A DNA stretch of 64,000 nt, from assembly GCF_001044395.1 (NCBI RefSeq), contig NZ_JANU01000031.1, positions 62,001-126,000 of the forward strand, written 5' to 3'. This DNA is from Caenimonas sp. SL110 (GTDB lineage: Bacteria > Pseudomonadota > Gammaproteobacteria > Burkholderiales > Burkholderiaceae_C). Below, piece after piece: positions 18,306 to 31,630 of this stretch (its first letter is position 1; each line of letters starts with the position of its first letter). The position numbers and the translations under genes are program-made. The notes below the pieces were generated by a model. That model was not told the DNA's origin. It made no database searches and saw nothing but the letters and a program-made list of their open reading frames with translations.

Positions 18306-18324
18306 TGATATCGAATTGATATCA
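18306..18324. promoter_or_regulatory. 19-bp dyad and promoter of the antitoxin-toxin-def unit
   Basis: TGATATC-GAATT-GATATCA is a perfect inverted repeat 18 bases before the antitoxin ATG. Its minus-strand edge provides TTGATA (-35, 18320-18325), 18 bases from CTAAAG (18296-18301), which is itself seven bases from the ATG. Binding here would block the promoter. Confidence 0.6.
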
Positions 18325-18332
18325 ACCGGCCG

Positions 18333-21405
<3,073 letters not shown>

Positions 21406-21409
<4 letters not shown>

Positions 21410-24400
21410 GCCGCCTCCACCATTGAAACTGCTGCGTCCATATCCACCGCAACGATACGCGAGACGCCCTGCTCCTGCATGGTCACACCGATGAGCTGCT
21501 CTGCCATTTCCATCGCGATCTTGTTGTGGCTGATGAACAGGAACTGCGTCTCGCGGCTCATGGCCGTGACGAGCTTGGCATAGCGTTCGGTGTTCGCGTC
21601 GTCCAGCGGCGCGTCCACCTCATCGAGCAGACAGAACGGCGCAGGATTGAGCTGGAAGATCGCGAACACGAGCGCAATCGCCGTGAGCGCCTTCTCACCG
21701 CCCGAGAGCAGGTGAATCGTCTGGTTCTTCTTGCCGGGCGGCTGTGCCAGCACCTGCACACCCGAATCGAGAATCTCGTCGCCGGTCATCACCAGCCGCG
21801 CATTGCCGCCACCGAAGAGCTCGGGGAACATGCGCCCGAAGTGCTCATTGACGATCTTGAAGGTGCCGCCGAGCAGCTCGCGCGTTTCGCCGTCGATCTT
21901 GCGGATCGCGTCTTCCAGCGTGGCCATGGCTTCGTTCAGGTCGGCCGATTGCGCGTCGAGGAACTGCTTGCGCTCGCGCGCCGTCGTCAACTCGTCCAGC
22001 GCTGCCAGATTCACCGCGCCCAGCGCAGCGATCTCGCGGTGCAGGCGGTCGATATCGCCCTGCATGCCTGACAGGCGCACCTTGCCGTCTTCGAGCGACT
22101 TGGCCACCGCTTCCAGGTCGGCCTGTGCGTCGGTGAGCAACTGCGTGTACTGCTCGAAGCCCAGCCGCGCGGCCTGTTCTTTCAGCTGAAATTCGGTGAT
22201 GCGCTGGCGCAGCGGATCAAGCTCGCGCTCCAGTTGCAGGCGGCGCTCGTCGCTGGCACGCAGCTTGGCCGTCAGGTCGTCGTATTCGCTGCGCTTGGCA
22301 CCCAGCGATTGTTCGCGCTCCAGCTTCAATGCCAACGCGGATTGCAGGCCCGCTTGCGCCGCTGCATCGGTCAGACGCAAGAGTTCACTCTGCGCGCGAC
22401 CTTCTTCTTCGGAGATGGAAAGGGCCTGCTGGTCGGCTGTTTCGATGGCGCGCTGCAGCTCGGCCTTGCGTGACTCCACAGAGCGCAACGCGTAGGCGGC
22501 TTCCTGCGCCTGCCGCTCCAGGCTGCGGTGCTGTTCGCGAGCCTCGGCCAGCTTGCGCTCGGCCTCGATCACGCGTTCGTCGAGTTGCGCATGCCGCTCC
22601 TGGCTGTCGGCCAGCTGCATGTCGAGTTCTTCAAAACGACCCTCTGCTGTAACGCGGCGCTCCTGAAGCTCTTCGAGCAGCGCATCGACCTCGGCCATGT
22701 CGCCCGCGATCTGGTCGCTGCGTGCCCGGGTCTGCTCGGCTAGTTGCGTGAGGCGCAGCGTCTCGACCTGCAATTCATGCGCCCTGCCCTGCGTCTCGGC
22801 CGCTTCACGGCGCGCGGTGACCAGGCGCTGTGACGCATCGGTGTAAGCGGCCTCGGCACGAATCAAAGCCGACCGCGCTTCCTCCGAGATCAGCGTCTGC
22901 GCACGCAGCTGCTTTTCAAGGTTCTCGATTTCCTGCTGGCGCGCCAGCAATCCGGCCTGTTCGGAATCCTGCGCGTAGAAGCTCACGCTATGCGGGGTTA
23001 CCGCATGGCCGCTCTTGACATAGATCACTTCACCGGCGGCCAGCTTGTCGCGCGCGGCAAGCGCATCTTCAAATGATGGCGCCGTGTAGCAGCCATGCAG
23101 CCAATCAGCCAGCAGCGCCTTCTGGCCCGCGTCGTTCAGTCGCAAAAGATCCGCAAGACGCGGCAGCGGCCCATTCGGCTCGGGCACTCCCGCCTGCGGA
23201 GGGCTGTAGAACGCGAGCTTGGCCGGTGGCGCGTCATTGCCAAACGCGCGAACCATGTCCAGGCGCGAAACCTCCAGCGAGTTCATCCGCTCACGCATGG
23301 CGGCTTCGAGCGCGCTTTCCCAGCCTTGCTCGATGTGGATGCGGCTCCACAGGCCCTGCAACCCGTCCAGGCCGTGCTTGGCCAACCAGGGTTTCAGCTT
23401 GCCATCGGTCTTGACCTTTTCCTGCAGCGCCTTGAGCGCTTCCATGCGGGCGGACAGGTCAGCCTGCTTCTGGCCCTCTGAATTGACAGCCTGCTGGCGC
23501 GTGCGACGGTCGTCGTCGAGCTGCGGAACCTGCTCCTGCAACTCGTGCAGGCGCGCGTCGGCGGTCTCGAAGGCCTCCTGTGAAGCGGCCAGCTGGGTGC
23601 GCAGGTTTTCAAGCCGCACTTCGTCGGGCGCTGCCAGCGCGTTGCGATCGGTCTGCAGGCGTTCGCGGCGCTGGGTGAGCTGGCGCGATTGTTCTTCGAT
23701 GTTTCGCTGGTCGGCGGCCAGCACCTGTATCTGCTGCTGCACCTGGGTGACACTGCCGCGCTGCTCATTGGCGGCTGCCTGCGCAGAGCGCAGCGCGTCT
23801 TCCAGGTCAGGCATCTGGCCGGCCTGGTCCTCGACCTGGGCCGCGAGAAGAATCGACCGCTCTTCGGTCTCGATGCCTTGTCCGGCCAGCTGCTCGGACT
23901 CGGCCAGCGCCGCGTCCCGGCGGCCGGCCCATTGCTCCGTCTGCTCTTTCAGCTGCGCAAGGCGTTGTTCGACACGCTGACGGCCTTCGACCACGAAGCG
24001 GATTTCGCCTTCGAGGCGGCCCACTTCGGCGCTGGCTTCATAAAGCTGGCCCTGCGCCTGGTTGACCTGGTCACCTGCGGCGTAGTGCGCCTGGCGAATC
24101 GTTTCGAGTTCGCTTTCGATTCGGCGCAAATCGGCGACGCGCGATTCAAGATCGTTGACCGACTTCTCGGCATCGGCCTTGACCTTGGCCTGGTCGGCTT
24201 CGCTTTCTGTGCGTTTGAGGAACCACTGCTGGTGCTGCTTGAGCGTGACCTGCGACTGCAGCGTGTTGTACGTCTGCGCGACTTCAGCCTGCTTTTCGAG
24301 CTTGTCGAGGTTGGAGTTCAGCTCGCGAAGGATGTCCTCGACCCGCGTCAGGTTCTCGCGCGTGTCCGACAGGCGGTTTTCCGTCTCGCGGCGGCGCTCC

Positions 24401-24921
24401 TTGTACTTGGAAACGCCGGCAGCTTCTTCGAGGAAAAGGCGCAACTCTTCCGGCTTGGATTCGATGATCCGGCTGATCGTGCCCTGGCCGATGATGGCGT
24501 AGGCACGGGGCCCGAGGCCGGTGCCCAGGAACACGTCCTGCACATCGCGGCGGCGCACCGGCTGGTTGTTGATGTAGTAACTGGACGTGCCGTCGCGGGT
24601 CAGCACGCGCTTGACGGCGATTTCGGCGAATTGGGCCCACTGGCCGCCTGCGCGGTGGTCGGCGTTGTCGAAGACCAGCTCCACGGATGAGCGCGATGAC
24701 GGCTTGCGGGTGGTGGTGCCGTTGAAGATCACGTCCTGCATCGACTCGCCACGCAGCTCGCTCGCGCGCGACTCGCCCAGCACCCAGCGCACGGCGTCCA
24801 TGATGTTGGACTTGCCGCACCCATTGGGCCCGACCACGCCCACCAGCTGGCCCGGCAACATGAAATTGGTGGGTTCCGCGAAGGATTTGAACCCGGATAA
24901 CTTGATCGAATTGAGACGCAC
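21406..24921 (-). CDS. smc: Chromosome segregation protein SMC
   Basis: 1171 residues. Walker A GPNGCGKSN near residue 32, long coiled coil (about 170-500), hinge (about 510-640), second coiled coil, then the ABC signature HLLSGGEKALTA and Walker B FCLLDEVDAPLDD. Forms the SMC-ScpAB condensin that organises the chromosome. The start codon is GTG at 24921. First gene of the smc-zipA-ligA unit, divergent from dapC. Confidence 0.96.
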
Positions 24922-25002
24922 TGGCCTGCCCGCTGTTCTGACTGTGGGGATGATAGCGGCAAGGCGTGGCGGCTCTGTATCAAACGCCGGGGCGTCTTTA
25001 CC

Positions 25003-25008
25003 GATAAT
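25003..25008 (+). promoter_or_regulatory. -10 hexamer placed for a leaderless dapC transcript
   Basis: GATAAT ends seven bases before the dapC ATG at 25016, the same spacing as at map and chrA-like. No Shine-Dalgarno sequence. Confidence 0.6.
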
Positions 25009-25015
25009 GCCCGCT

Positions 25016-26227
25016 ATGAACCCGTTGCTATCCCGCCTGCAGCCCTACCCTTTCGAGCGGCTGCGCCAGCTTTTCGTGGGTGTCACGCCCAACCCTTCGT
25101 ATCGGCCCATCAGCCTGGGCATTGGCGAGCCCAAGCACCCGACGCCGGAATTCATCAAGACCGCGTTGACCAGCTCATTGGGAGGCCTGGCCGTCTACCC
25201 CGGCACTGCCGGCGAACCCAAGCTGCGGGACTCGTTCCGAAAATGGCTGCAGACGCGCTATGGCCTCATGGCCGTGGACGCCAATACGCAGATGCTGCCG
25301 GTGAACGGCACCCGCGAGGCGCTGTTTGCCTTTGCCCAGACCGTCATCGACCCGACCAAAGACGCCATCGTCGTCTGCCCCAACCCGTTCTATCAAATCT
25401 ATGAGGGCGCGGCCTTTCTCTCGGGCGCGCAGCCGTACTACGCGCCCAGCGATCCGAAACGCAATTTCGCCGTCGACTGGGACAGCGTGCCCAACGCCGT
25501 CTGGGAGAAAACCCAGCTGATCTTCGTCTGCTCGCCGGGCAACCCGACCGGCGCGGTGATGCCGCTGGACGAGTGGAAAAAACTGTTCGCCCTGTCCGAC
25601 AAATACGGCTTCGTCATCGCCTCGGACGAGTGCTACAGCGAGATCTATTTCCGCGATGAGCCGCCTCTGGGAGGCCTGGAAGCCGCACACAAGCTGGGCC
25701 GCAGCGACTTCCGCCGCCTGATCTCGTTTACCAGCCTGTCCAAGCGAAGCAATGTGCCGGGCCTGCGCTCTGGTTTCGTCGCAGGCGACTCGGCCTACAT
25801 CAAGCAGTTCTTGCTGTACCGCACTTATCACGGCAGCGCGATGAGCCCTATCGTGCAGGCGGCCAGCATCGCGGCCTGGGGCGACGAGAAGCACGTCGTT
25901 GAAAACCGGGCCATGTACCGCGCCAAATTCGCCGAGGTGACGCCACTGCTGGCCGACGTGCTCGACGTCAAGCTGCCCGACGCCGGCTTCTACCTGTGGG
26001 CCGCCGTACCGCAAACCCACAAGGGCAGCGAGCCTGCCGATGTCGAGTTCGCCCGCGAGCTATACGCTCAATACAATGTCACGGTGCTGCCGGGCAGCTA
26101 CCTCGCTCGCGAGAGTGATGGGTTCAATCCCGGCAGCGGTCGCATCCGCATGGCCCTGGTGGCCGAGACCGCGGAATGCGTGGAAGCCGCGCAGCGCATC
26201 GTCCAGTTCGTCAAGTCCCGTTCGTAA
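25016..26227 (+). CDS. dapC: Succinyldiaminopimelate aminotransferase
   Basis: Fold-type I PLP aminotransferase, 403 residues, producing N-succinyl-LL-diaminopimelate for lysine and cell wall. The substrate-loop [10 protein letters not shown], the [11 protein letters not shown] motif, [10 protein letters not shown] and the PLP lysine in [17 protein letters not shown] are intact. The start at 25016 is chosen from homology-like opening [16 protein letters not shown] and the -10 hexamer just before it; longer frames run into the smc start region. Followed 23 bases later by dapD. Confidence 0.94.
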   Translation: MNPLLSRLQPYPFERLRQLFVGVTPNPSYRPISLGIGEPKHPTPEFIKTALTSSLGGLAVYPGTAGEPKLRDSFRKWLQTRYGLMAVDANTQMLPVNGTREALFAFAQTVIDPTKDAIVVCPNPFYQIYEGAAFLSGAQPYYAPSDPKRNFAVDWDSVPNAVWEKTQLIFVCSPGNPTGAVMPLDEWKKLFALSDKYGFVIASDECYSEIYFRDEPPLGGLEAAHKLGRSDFRRLISFTSLSKRSNVPGLRSGFVAGDSAYIKQFLLYRTYHGSAMSPIVQAASIAAWGDEKHVVENRAMYRAKFAEVTPLLADVLDVKLPDAGFYLWAAVPQTHKGSEPADVEFARELYAQYNVTVLPGSYLARESDGFNPGSGRIRMALVAETAECVEAAQRIVQFVKSRS

Positions 26228-26250
26228 CAGATCCATCTCAGATCCATTTC

Positions 26251-27075
26251 ATGACCCAACAGATCCAGAAAATCATCGAAGACGCGTGGGAAAACCGCGC
26301 CAGCCTGTCCGCCGCCTCGGCCCCGAAGGAAGTCGTCGACGCCGTCGAACACGTCATCGCCGAAATGAACAACGGCCACTTGCGCGTTGCAACGCGTGAG
26401 AGCGTGGGCCAATGGACGGTGCACCAGTGGATCAAGAAGGCCGTGCTGCTGTCGTTCCGCCTGAAAGACAACGAAGTGATCCGCGCCGGTGACCTGGGCT
26501 TCTACGACAAGGTGCAGACCAAGTTTGCGCACCTGTCGCCCGAGGAAATGGCCGCGACCGGCGTTCGCGTGGTGCCGCCCGCCGTGGCGCGCCGTGGCAG
26601 CTACATCGCCAAGGGCGCGATCCTCATGCCCAGCTACGTGAACATCGGCGCGTACGTCGATGAGGGCACGATGGTCGATACCTGGGCTACCGTCGGCAGC
26701 TGCGCACAGATCGGCAAGGGCGTGCACCTGTCGGGCGGCGTGGGCATCGGCGGCGTGCTGGAGCCGATCCAGGCGGGCCCCACCATCATCGAAGACAACT
26801 GCTTCATCGGTGCCCGCTCTGAAGTGGTCGAAGGCGTCATCATCGAAGAGAACTCGGTTCTGTCGATGGGCGTGTACATCGGCCAGAGCACCAAGATCTA
26901 TGACCGCGAGACCGGCACCGTGACCTATGGCCGTGTGCCTGCGGGTTCGGTGGTGGTGTCGGGCAACCTGCCCAGCGCCGACGGCAAGTACAGCCTGTAC
27001 TGCGCCGTGATCGTGAAAAAGGTGGACGCCAGGACGCGTGCCAAGACCAGCCTCAACGACCTGCTGCGCGACTGA
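26251..27075 (+). CDS. dapD: Tetrahydrodipicolinate N-succinyltransferase
   Basis: Acyl-CoA-dependent left-handed beta-helix enzyme, 274 residues, the step before DapC. Hexapeptide repeats run from about residue 105 to 235, including the conserved [19 protein letters not shown] and [15 protein letters not shown] segments. It starts at [13 protein letters not shown]. Lies between dapC and pilU in a plus-strand operon. Confidence 0.96.
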   Translation: MTQQIQKIIEDAWENRASLSAASAPKEVVDAVEHVIAEMNNGHLRVATRESVGQWTVHQWIKKAVLLSFRLKDNEVIRAGDLGFYDKVQTKFAHLSPEEMAATGVRVVPPAVARRGSYIAKGAILMPSYVNIGAYVDEGTMVDTWATVGSCAQIGKGVHLSGGVGIGGVLEPIQAGPTIIEDNCFIGARSEVVEGVIIEENSVLSMGVYIGQSTKIYDRETGTVTYGRVPAGSVVVSGNLPSADGKYSLYCAVIVKKVDARTRAKTSLNDLLRD

Positions 27076-27102
27076 TCCATACCAACCAACTGAGGGGCCT
27101 TC

Positions 27103-28260
27103 ATGTCGACGATGGAACGGATTCTTCGCCTGATGAGCGAAAAAAAGGCGTCGGATGTTTACCTGTCGGCCCACGCACCGGCGCTGATCAAGATCAACGG
27201 GCAATGCCTGCCGATCAACAACCAGCTGCTGCCGCCCGACGCCCCCATCGCGTTGCTGGGCGAAGTGCTGCCTGCTGCCCGCATCGAGGAGCTCGAAGAG
27301 ACCGGTGAGCTGAACATGGCCCACGCCATTGAAGGCGTGGGCAATTTCCGGATTTCAGCGATGCGCCAGCGCGGCACCTACGCTGCCGTCATCCGCTACA
27401 TCACCACCGACATTCCGGCGCTCGCGTCGCTGTCGGTGCCCATGATCCTGGGCGACCTCATCATGGACAAGCGCGGCTTGCTGCTGATGGTCGGCGCGAC
27501 GGGCGCGGGCAAGAGCACGACGCTCGCTTCGATGATGGATTACCGCAACGAAAAGGTCTCGGGCCACATCCTCACGATCGAAGACCCAGTGGAGTTTCTT
27601 TTCAAGAACAAGAAATCGGTGGTGAACCAGCGCGAAGTCGGCAGCGACACCCAGTCGATGCAGACAGCGCTGAAGAATGCGTTGCGGCAGGCGCCAGACG
27701 TGATTCTGGTGGGCGAAATCCGCGACCGCGAAACCATGTCGGCCGCCATCGCCTACGCGCAATCCGGCCACCTGTGCCTGGCCACCATGCACGCCAACAA
27801 CAGCTATCAGGCGCTGAACCGCATCTTGTCGTTTTATCCCGTCGAGGTACGCCCGACCATGCTGGGCGACCTGGCCGCCGCGTTGCGGGCGGTGGTGTCG
27901 CAGCGCCTCTTGCGCACGGTGCACGGTTCGCGCGCGCCTGCGGTGGAAGTCATGCTCAACACCAAGCTCATCGCCGAGCTCATCGAAAAGGGCGACTTCT
28001 CCGGCGTGAAAGAGGCGATGGAAAAGTCGATGGCCGAAGGCTCGCAAACGTTCGAGCAGGACATCGCGCGCCTGATCATCGACGGCACGGTGGACAAGAA
28101 AGAGGGCCTGGCCTACGCCGATTCGCCAACCAACCTTCAGTGGCGTCTGCAAAACGACTTCGCGGGCAAGGACATGGAACGCGCCGAAGACGGTGCATCC
28201 GATGAAGACCTGGCCGACGAACCGTCATTCACCGAAATCACGCTGGATGTGAAACATTGA
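27103..28260 (+). CDS. pilU: PilT/PilU-family type IV pilus retraction ATPase
   Basis: Hexameric motor ATPase, 385 residues. Walker [10 protein letters not shown], Asp box [13 protein letters not shown], Walker [14 protein letters not shown] and His box CLATMHANN are complete, so it should be active. The long acidic tail ([13 protein letters not shown]) and length favour PilU over PilT. A GAGG site precedes the ATG. It sits inside the dap operon, 27 bases after dapD, and its stop overlaps dapE (TTGA); no other type IV pilus gene is near. Confidence 0.9.
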   Translation: MSTMERILRLMSEKKASDVYLSAHAPALIKINGQCLPINNQLLPPDAPIALLGEVLPAARIEELEETGELNMAHAIEGVGNFRISAMRQRGTYAAVIRYITTDIPALASLSVPMILGDLIMDKRGLLLMVGATGAGKSTTLASMMDYRNEKVSGHILTIEDPVEFLFKNKKSVVNQREVGSDTQSMQTALKNALRQAPDVILVGEIRDRETMSAAIAYAQSGHLCLATMHANNSYQALNRILSFYPVEVRPTMLGDLAAALRAVVSQRLLRTVHGSRAPAVEVMLNTKLIAELIEKGDFSGVKEAMEKSMAEGSQTFEQDIARLIIDGTVDKKEGLAYADSPTNLQWRLQNDFAGKDMERAEDGASDEDLADEPSFTEITLDVKH

Positions 28261-29402
28261 AAGCCCTGCACCTCGCCGAACAGCTGATCTCCCGCCGCTC
28301 CGTCACGCCTGACGACGGCGGCTGCCAGGAGATCCTCGCCGCACGCCTGAAGCCGCTGGGTTTCGTGTGCGAAACGATTGAAAGCGGCCCGGCCGATTTC
28401 CGCGTGACCAACCTCTGGGCCAAGCGCGCCGGTCGTGGTGAGCAGACGGTGGTTTTCGCGGGGCACACCGATGTGGTGCCGACCGGACCGCTGGAGCAAT
28501 GGACCAGCGACCCGTTCACACCGACGCATCGGGGTGGCCGGCTTTACGGTCGCGGCGCAGCCGACATGAAGACCTCCATCGCCGCATTCACCGTGGCCGT
28601 CGAGGAGTTTCTGGCCGCCAATCCCGACCCTTCGCTGACGGTCGCCTTGCTCATCACCAGTGACGAAGAAGGCCCGAGCGTCGACGGCACCGTGGTGGTG
28701 TGCGAACAGCTCAAGGCGCGAAATGAACGCCTGGATTACTGCATCGTCGGCGAGCCTACCTCGGTGGAAAAGCTCGGCGACATGATCAAGAACGGCCGCC
28801 GCGGCAGCATGAGCGGCAAGCTCACCGTCAAGGGCGTGCAGGGCCACATCGCCTATCCGCAACTGGCGAAAAATCCGATTCACCTCGCGCTGCCAGCCCT
28901 TGCCGAACTCGCGACGATCGAATGGGATTGGGGCAACGATTTCTTTCCGCCCACCAGCTTCCAGATGAGCAACATCCACGGCGGCACCGGCGCGGGCAAC
29001 GTCATTCCGGGTGCGGTGGTCATCGATTTCAACTTCCGCTATTCGAGCGAATCGACGCCCGAGAGCCTGAAGAAACTCACGCATGAAGTGCTGGACCGGC
29101 ACGGCCTTGAATACACGCTGGACTGGGTGGTTGGCGGATACCCGTTCCTCACCACGCCGGGCGAACTCGTGACTGCGGTGCAGGACGCGATCCGCAGCGA
29201 GACCGGGCTGGAAACCGAGCTTTCCACCACCGGTGGCACGAGTGACGGCCGATTCATCTCGCGCATCTGCAAGCAGGTGATCGAGTTCGGGCCGATCAAC
29301 GCCAGCATCCACAAGATCGACGAATACGTGCCAGTGGACCAGATCGAGCCGCTGAAAAACGTCTATCGCCGCGTCCTGGAAAACCTCGACAAGCTCGCAT
29401 GA
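28257..29402 (+). CDS. dapE: Succinyl-diaminopimelate desuccinylase
   Basis: M20 di-zinc peptidase-like enzyme, 381 residues, releasing LL-diaminopimelate. Metal ligands appear in [28 protein letters not shown] and near the end [12 protein letters not shown]. The start codon is TTG overlapping the pilU stop, giving [20 protein letters not shown], which matches the family opening. Overlaps prmB by ATGA. Confidence 0.95.
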   Translation: MKALHLAEQLISRRSVTPDDGGCQEILAARLKPLGFVCETIESGPADFRVTNLWAKRAGRGEQTVVFAGHTDVVPTGPLEQWTSDPFTPTHRGGRLYGRGAADMKTSIAAFTVAVEEFLAANPDPSLTVALLITSDEEGPSVDGTVVVCEQLKARNERLDYCIVGEPTSVEKLGDMIKNGRRGSMSGKLTVKGVQGHIAYPQLAKNPIHLALPALAELATIEWDWGNDFFPPTSFQMSNIHGGTGAGNVIPGAVVIDFNFRYSSESTPESLKKLTHEVLDRHGLEYTLDWVVGGYPFLTTPGELVTAVQDAIRSETGLETELSTTGGTSDGRFISRICKQVIEFGPINASIHKIDEYVPVDQIEPLKNVYRRVLENLDKLA

Positions 29403-30274
29403 CCTTGATGGAACTCATCGAGGCGAGCGCCGCGCGTCTTGAGCAGGCTGGCGTTGCTTTCGGTCACGGCACCGACAACGCTTTCGATGAAGCCGCATGG
29501 CTGGTGCTGTGGCAGCTTGGGATGCCGCTTGATGAACTCGACGAGGTGGCCGACATGTCCATCTCGCCCGAGCAAAGCGACAGCGTGCACGAACTGATCG
29601 GCGAGCGCATCTCCACCCGCAAGCCCGCGGCCTATCTCACCCGCGAGGCATGGCTGCAGGGCGTGCCGTTCTACATCGACGAACGCGCCATCGTGCCGCG
29701 CAGCTTCATCGCCGAATTGCTGGTCGAAGGCGACATTGATCCGTGGTTGAGTGACGAGCGCACGAAGCGCGTGCTGGATCTGTGCACCGGCAACGGCAGC
29801 CTGGCGGTGCTGGCCGCCCTCACCTATCCCGGCGTCATGGTCGATGCCGCCGACATTTCCTCCGATGCGCTGGCCGTTGCGCGCATCAATGTGGACAAGC
29901 ATGAATTGCAGGAGCGTGTTCGCCTGATCGAATCGGACGGCTTGCAAGCGGTTCAAGGCCCCTACGACCTGATCCTGTGCAACCCGCCCTATGTAAATGC
30001 GCAGAGCATGTCCGACCTGCCTGCCGAATACCGCGCGGAGCCTGAACTGGCGCTGGCCGGCGGCGCGGACGGCATGGATTTCATCCGCCAACTGCTGCGC
30101 GATGCCCCTGCGTGCATGTCGGATGAGGCGGTGCTGGTGCTGGAGATCGGCAACGAGCGCGATCATTTTGAAGCCGCGTTCCCCCGGCTGGAAGTGGTGT
30201 GGCTGGAGACGGGCGCAGGCGACGACCAGGTCTTGCTGGTGACGAGAAGAGATTTGCTGTCATTGCGTGCCTGA
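29399..30274 (+). CDS. prmB: Ribosomal protein L3 glutamine methyltransferase
   Basis: 291-residue N5-glutamine methyltransferase of the HemK/PrmB family. An N-terminal helical domain precedes the SAM fold with [13 protein letters not shown] and the catalytic NPPYVN motif. [20 protein letters not shown] and [10 protein letters not shown] are PrmB-like rather than PrmC-like; no prfA gene is beside it, which also favours PrmB. Ends the dapC-dapD-pilU-dapE-prmB unit. Confidence 0.92.
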   Translation: MTLMELIEASAARLEQAGVAFGHGTDNAFDEAAWLVLWQLGMPLDELDEVADMSISPEQSDSVHELIGERISTRKPAAYLTREAWLQGVPFYIDERAIVPRSFIAELLVEGDIDPWLSDERTKRVLDLCTGNGSLAVLAALTYPGVMVDAADISSDALAVARINVDKHELQERVRLIESDGLQAVQGPYDLILCNPPYVNAQSMSDLPAEYRAEPELALAGGADGMDFIRQLLRDAPACMSDEAVLVLEIGNERDHFEAAFPRLEVVWLETGAGDDQVLLVTRRDLLSLRA

Positions 30275-30296
30275 CCCGCAATCCATCTGGGCAAAC

Positions 30297-30321
30297 TTAA
30301 TTGGGGTCAGATTCCAATTAA
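30297..30321. repeat. Short inverted repeat with GGGGTCAG core
   Basis: TTAATTGG, 9 bases, CCAATTAA. The TTGGGGTCAG core recalls a repeat often seen in beta- and gammaproteobacterial intergenic DNA (from memory). It lies between prmB and the next gene's promoter and could act as a terminator-like hairpin, though no T run follows. Confidence 0.5.
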
Positions 30322-30328
30322 TTTCCCA

Positions 30329-30344
30329 GTCCGACATGACATCC
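30329..30344. repeat. Half copy of the TCCG-GACATCC repeat
   Basis: GTCCGACATGACATCC matches the right half of the complete elements at 57385 and 61964; the left arm is absent. Confidence 0.5.
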
Positions 30345-30369
30345 GAGGCTAGGGAAAACCCACATCCGC

Positions 30370-30375
30370 GACAAT
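30370..30375 (+). promoter_or_regulatory. -10 hexamer placed for a leaderless transcript
   Basis: GACAAT ends seven bases before the ATG at 30383 of the PLP enzyme gene. No Shine-Dalgarno sequence. Confidence 0.55.
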
Positions 30376-30382
30376 AGAGCCC

Positions 30383-31630
30383 ATGCCTTCCGACATCACA
30401 ACAAAAATCCTCCACTCCGACCGCCTCGCCGGTGTGGAGCACGGCGCTGTTCTCAAGCCCCTGCACATCGCCACCGCCTACGGTTACGCCACCGCAGCCG
30501 AACTCACCGAGGTCTTCCAGGGCACGCGCTCGGGCCATGTCTATGGCCGCCAGGGCAACCCGACCTCGCAAGCGCTTGAAACCAAGATCACGCTGATGGA
30601 AGACGCCGTCGGCACGGTGTCGTTTGCCACCGGCATGGCTGCCATCTGCTCGGCCATGATGGCGTTGCTGCGCAAGGGCGATCACGTCATTGCGAGCCGA
30701 TTCCTCTTTGGCAACACGGCCAGCTGGATGAACACGCTGCAGCAGATGGGCTGCGAGGTCACGCTCGTCGATGCAACCGATGCCGCCAACGTTGAGGCTG
30801 CCATCACCCCCGCCACGCGCATCGTGTTCGTCGAAACCATCGCCAATCCGCGCACCCAGATCGCCGACCTCGAAGGTATAGGCCGGGTCTGCAAGGACAA
30901 GGGCCTGGTCTTCATCGTCGACAGCACCATGACCACGCCCGCCCTGTTCCGCCCCAAAGCCGTCGGCGCATCGCTGGTCGTGCATTCGCTCTCCAAGTCG
31001 ATTTGCGGCCACGGCAACGCATTAGGCGGATCGATTTCCGACACCGGCGTGTTCGTCTGGACCAGCTACCCGCACATCCTGCCAGCCTACAAAAAGGGCG
31101 AGCCCAAGACCTGGGGCCTGCTGCAAATCCGAAAGAAGGGCCTGCGCGACATTGGCGCGACCCTGAGCGCAGAGCACGCCCACCGTATCGCCGCCGGCGC
31201 GGAAACGCTGGGCCTGCGAATCGAACGCGCCTGCAGCAATGCGCGTGCGCTCGCGGCATTCCTTGAAAAGCAGCCGCTGGTCTCCAAAGTGCATTACCCC
31301 GGCCTTGCCAGCCACGCCCAGCACGAGCGGGCCAAAGCCCTTTTCAAGGACTTCGGCGCGCTCCTGAGTTTTGAAACCGTCGATGGTGTCGATCCCTTCG
31401 ATGTGCTCGATGGCTTGAAGCTCGTGATCAAGTCCAGCCACCTGGGCGACAACCGCACATCTGCCCTGCCCGTCGCGCGCACGATCTTCTGGGAGATGGG
31501 CGCGGAGCAACGCAAGAGCATGGAGATTGCCGATTCGCTGATCCGCGTGTCGGTCGGCATCGAAGCCGAGGCCGACCTGCTCGAAGATTTCGGCAATGCG
31601 CTGGCCACGCTCGGCGGCAAACGCTCATGA
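30383..31630 (+). CDS. Cys/Met metabolism PLP enzyme (cystathionine gamma-synthase / O-acylhomoserine sulfhydrylase family)
   Basis: 415 residues of the fold-type I Cys/Met PLP family. It shows VYGRQGNPTSQALE (phosphate and substrate loop), FATGMAAICSAM, IVDSTMTTP and the PLP lysine in VVHSLSKSICGHG. A long insert around WTSYPHILPAYKKGEPKTWG is characteristic of a sulfhydrylase-like subgroup. Whether it makes homocysteine directly with sulfide or cystathionine cannot be told here. Its stop overlaps the ABC-F start (ATGA). Confidence 0.85.
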   Translation: MPSDITTKILHSDRLAGVEHGAVLKPLHIATAYGYATAAELTEVFQGTRSGHVYGRQGNPTSQALETKITLMEDAVGTVSFATGMAAICSAMMALLRKGDHVIASRFLFGNTASWMNTLQQMGCEVTLVDATDAANVEAAITPATRIVFVETIANPRTQIADLEGIGRVCKDKGLVFIVDSTMTTPALFRPKAVGASLVVHSLSKSICGHGNALGGSISDTGVFVWTSYPHILPAYKKGEPKTWGLLQIRKKGLRDIGATLSAEHAHRIAAGAETLGLRIERACSNARALAAFLEKQPLVSKVHYPGLASHAQHERAKALFKDFGALLSFETVDGVDPFDVLDGLKLVIKSSHLGDNRTSALPVARTIFWEMGAEQRKSMEIADSLIRVSVGIEAEADLLEDFGNALATLGGKRS

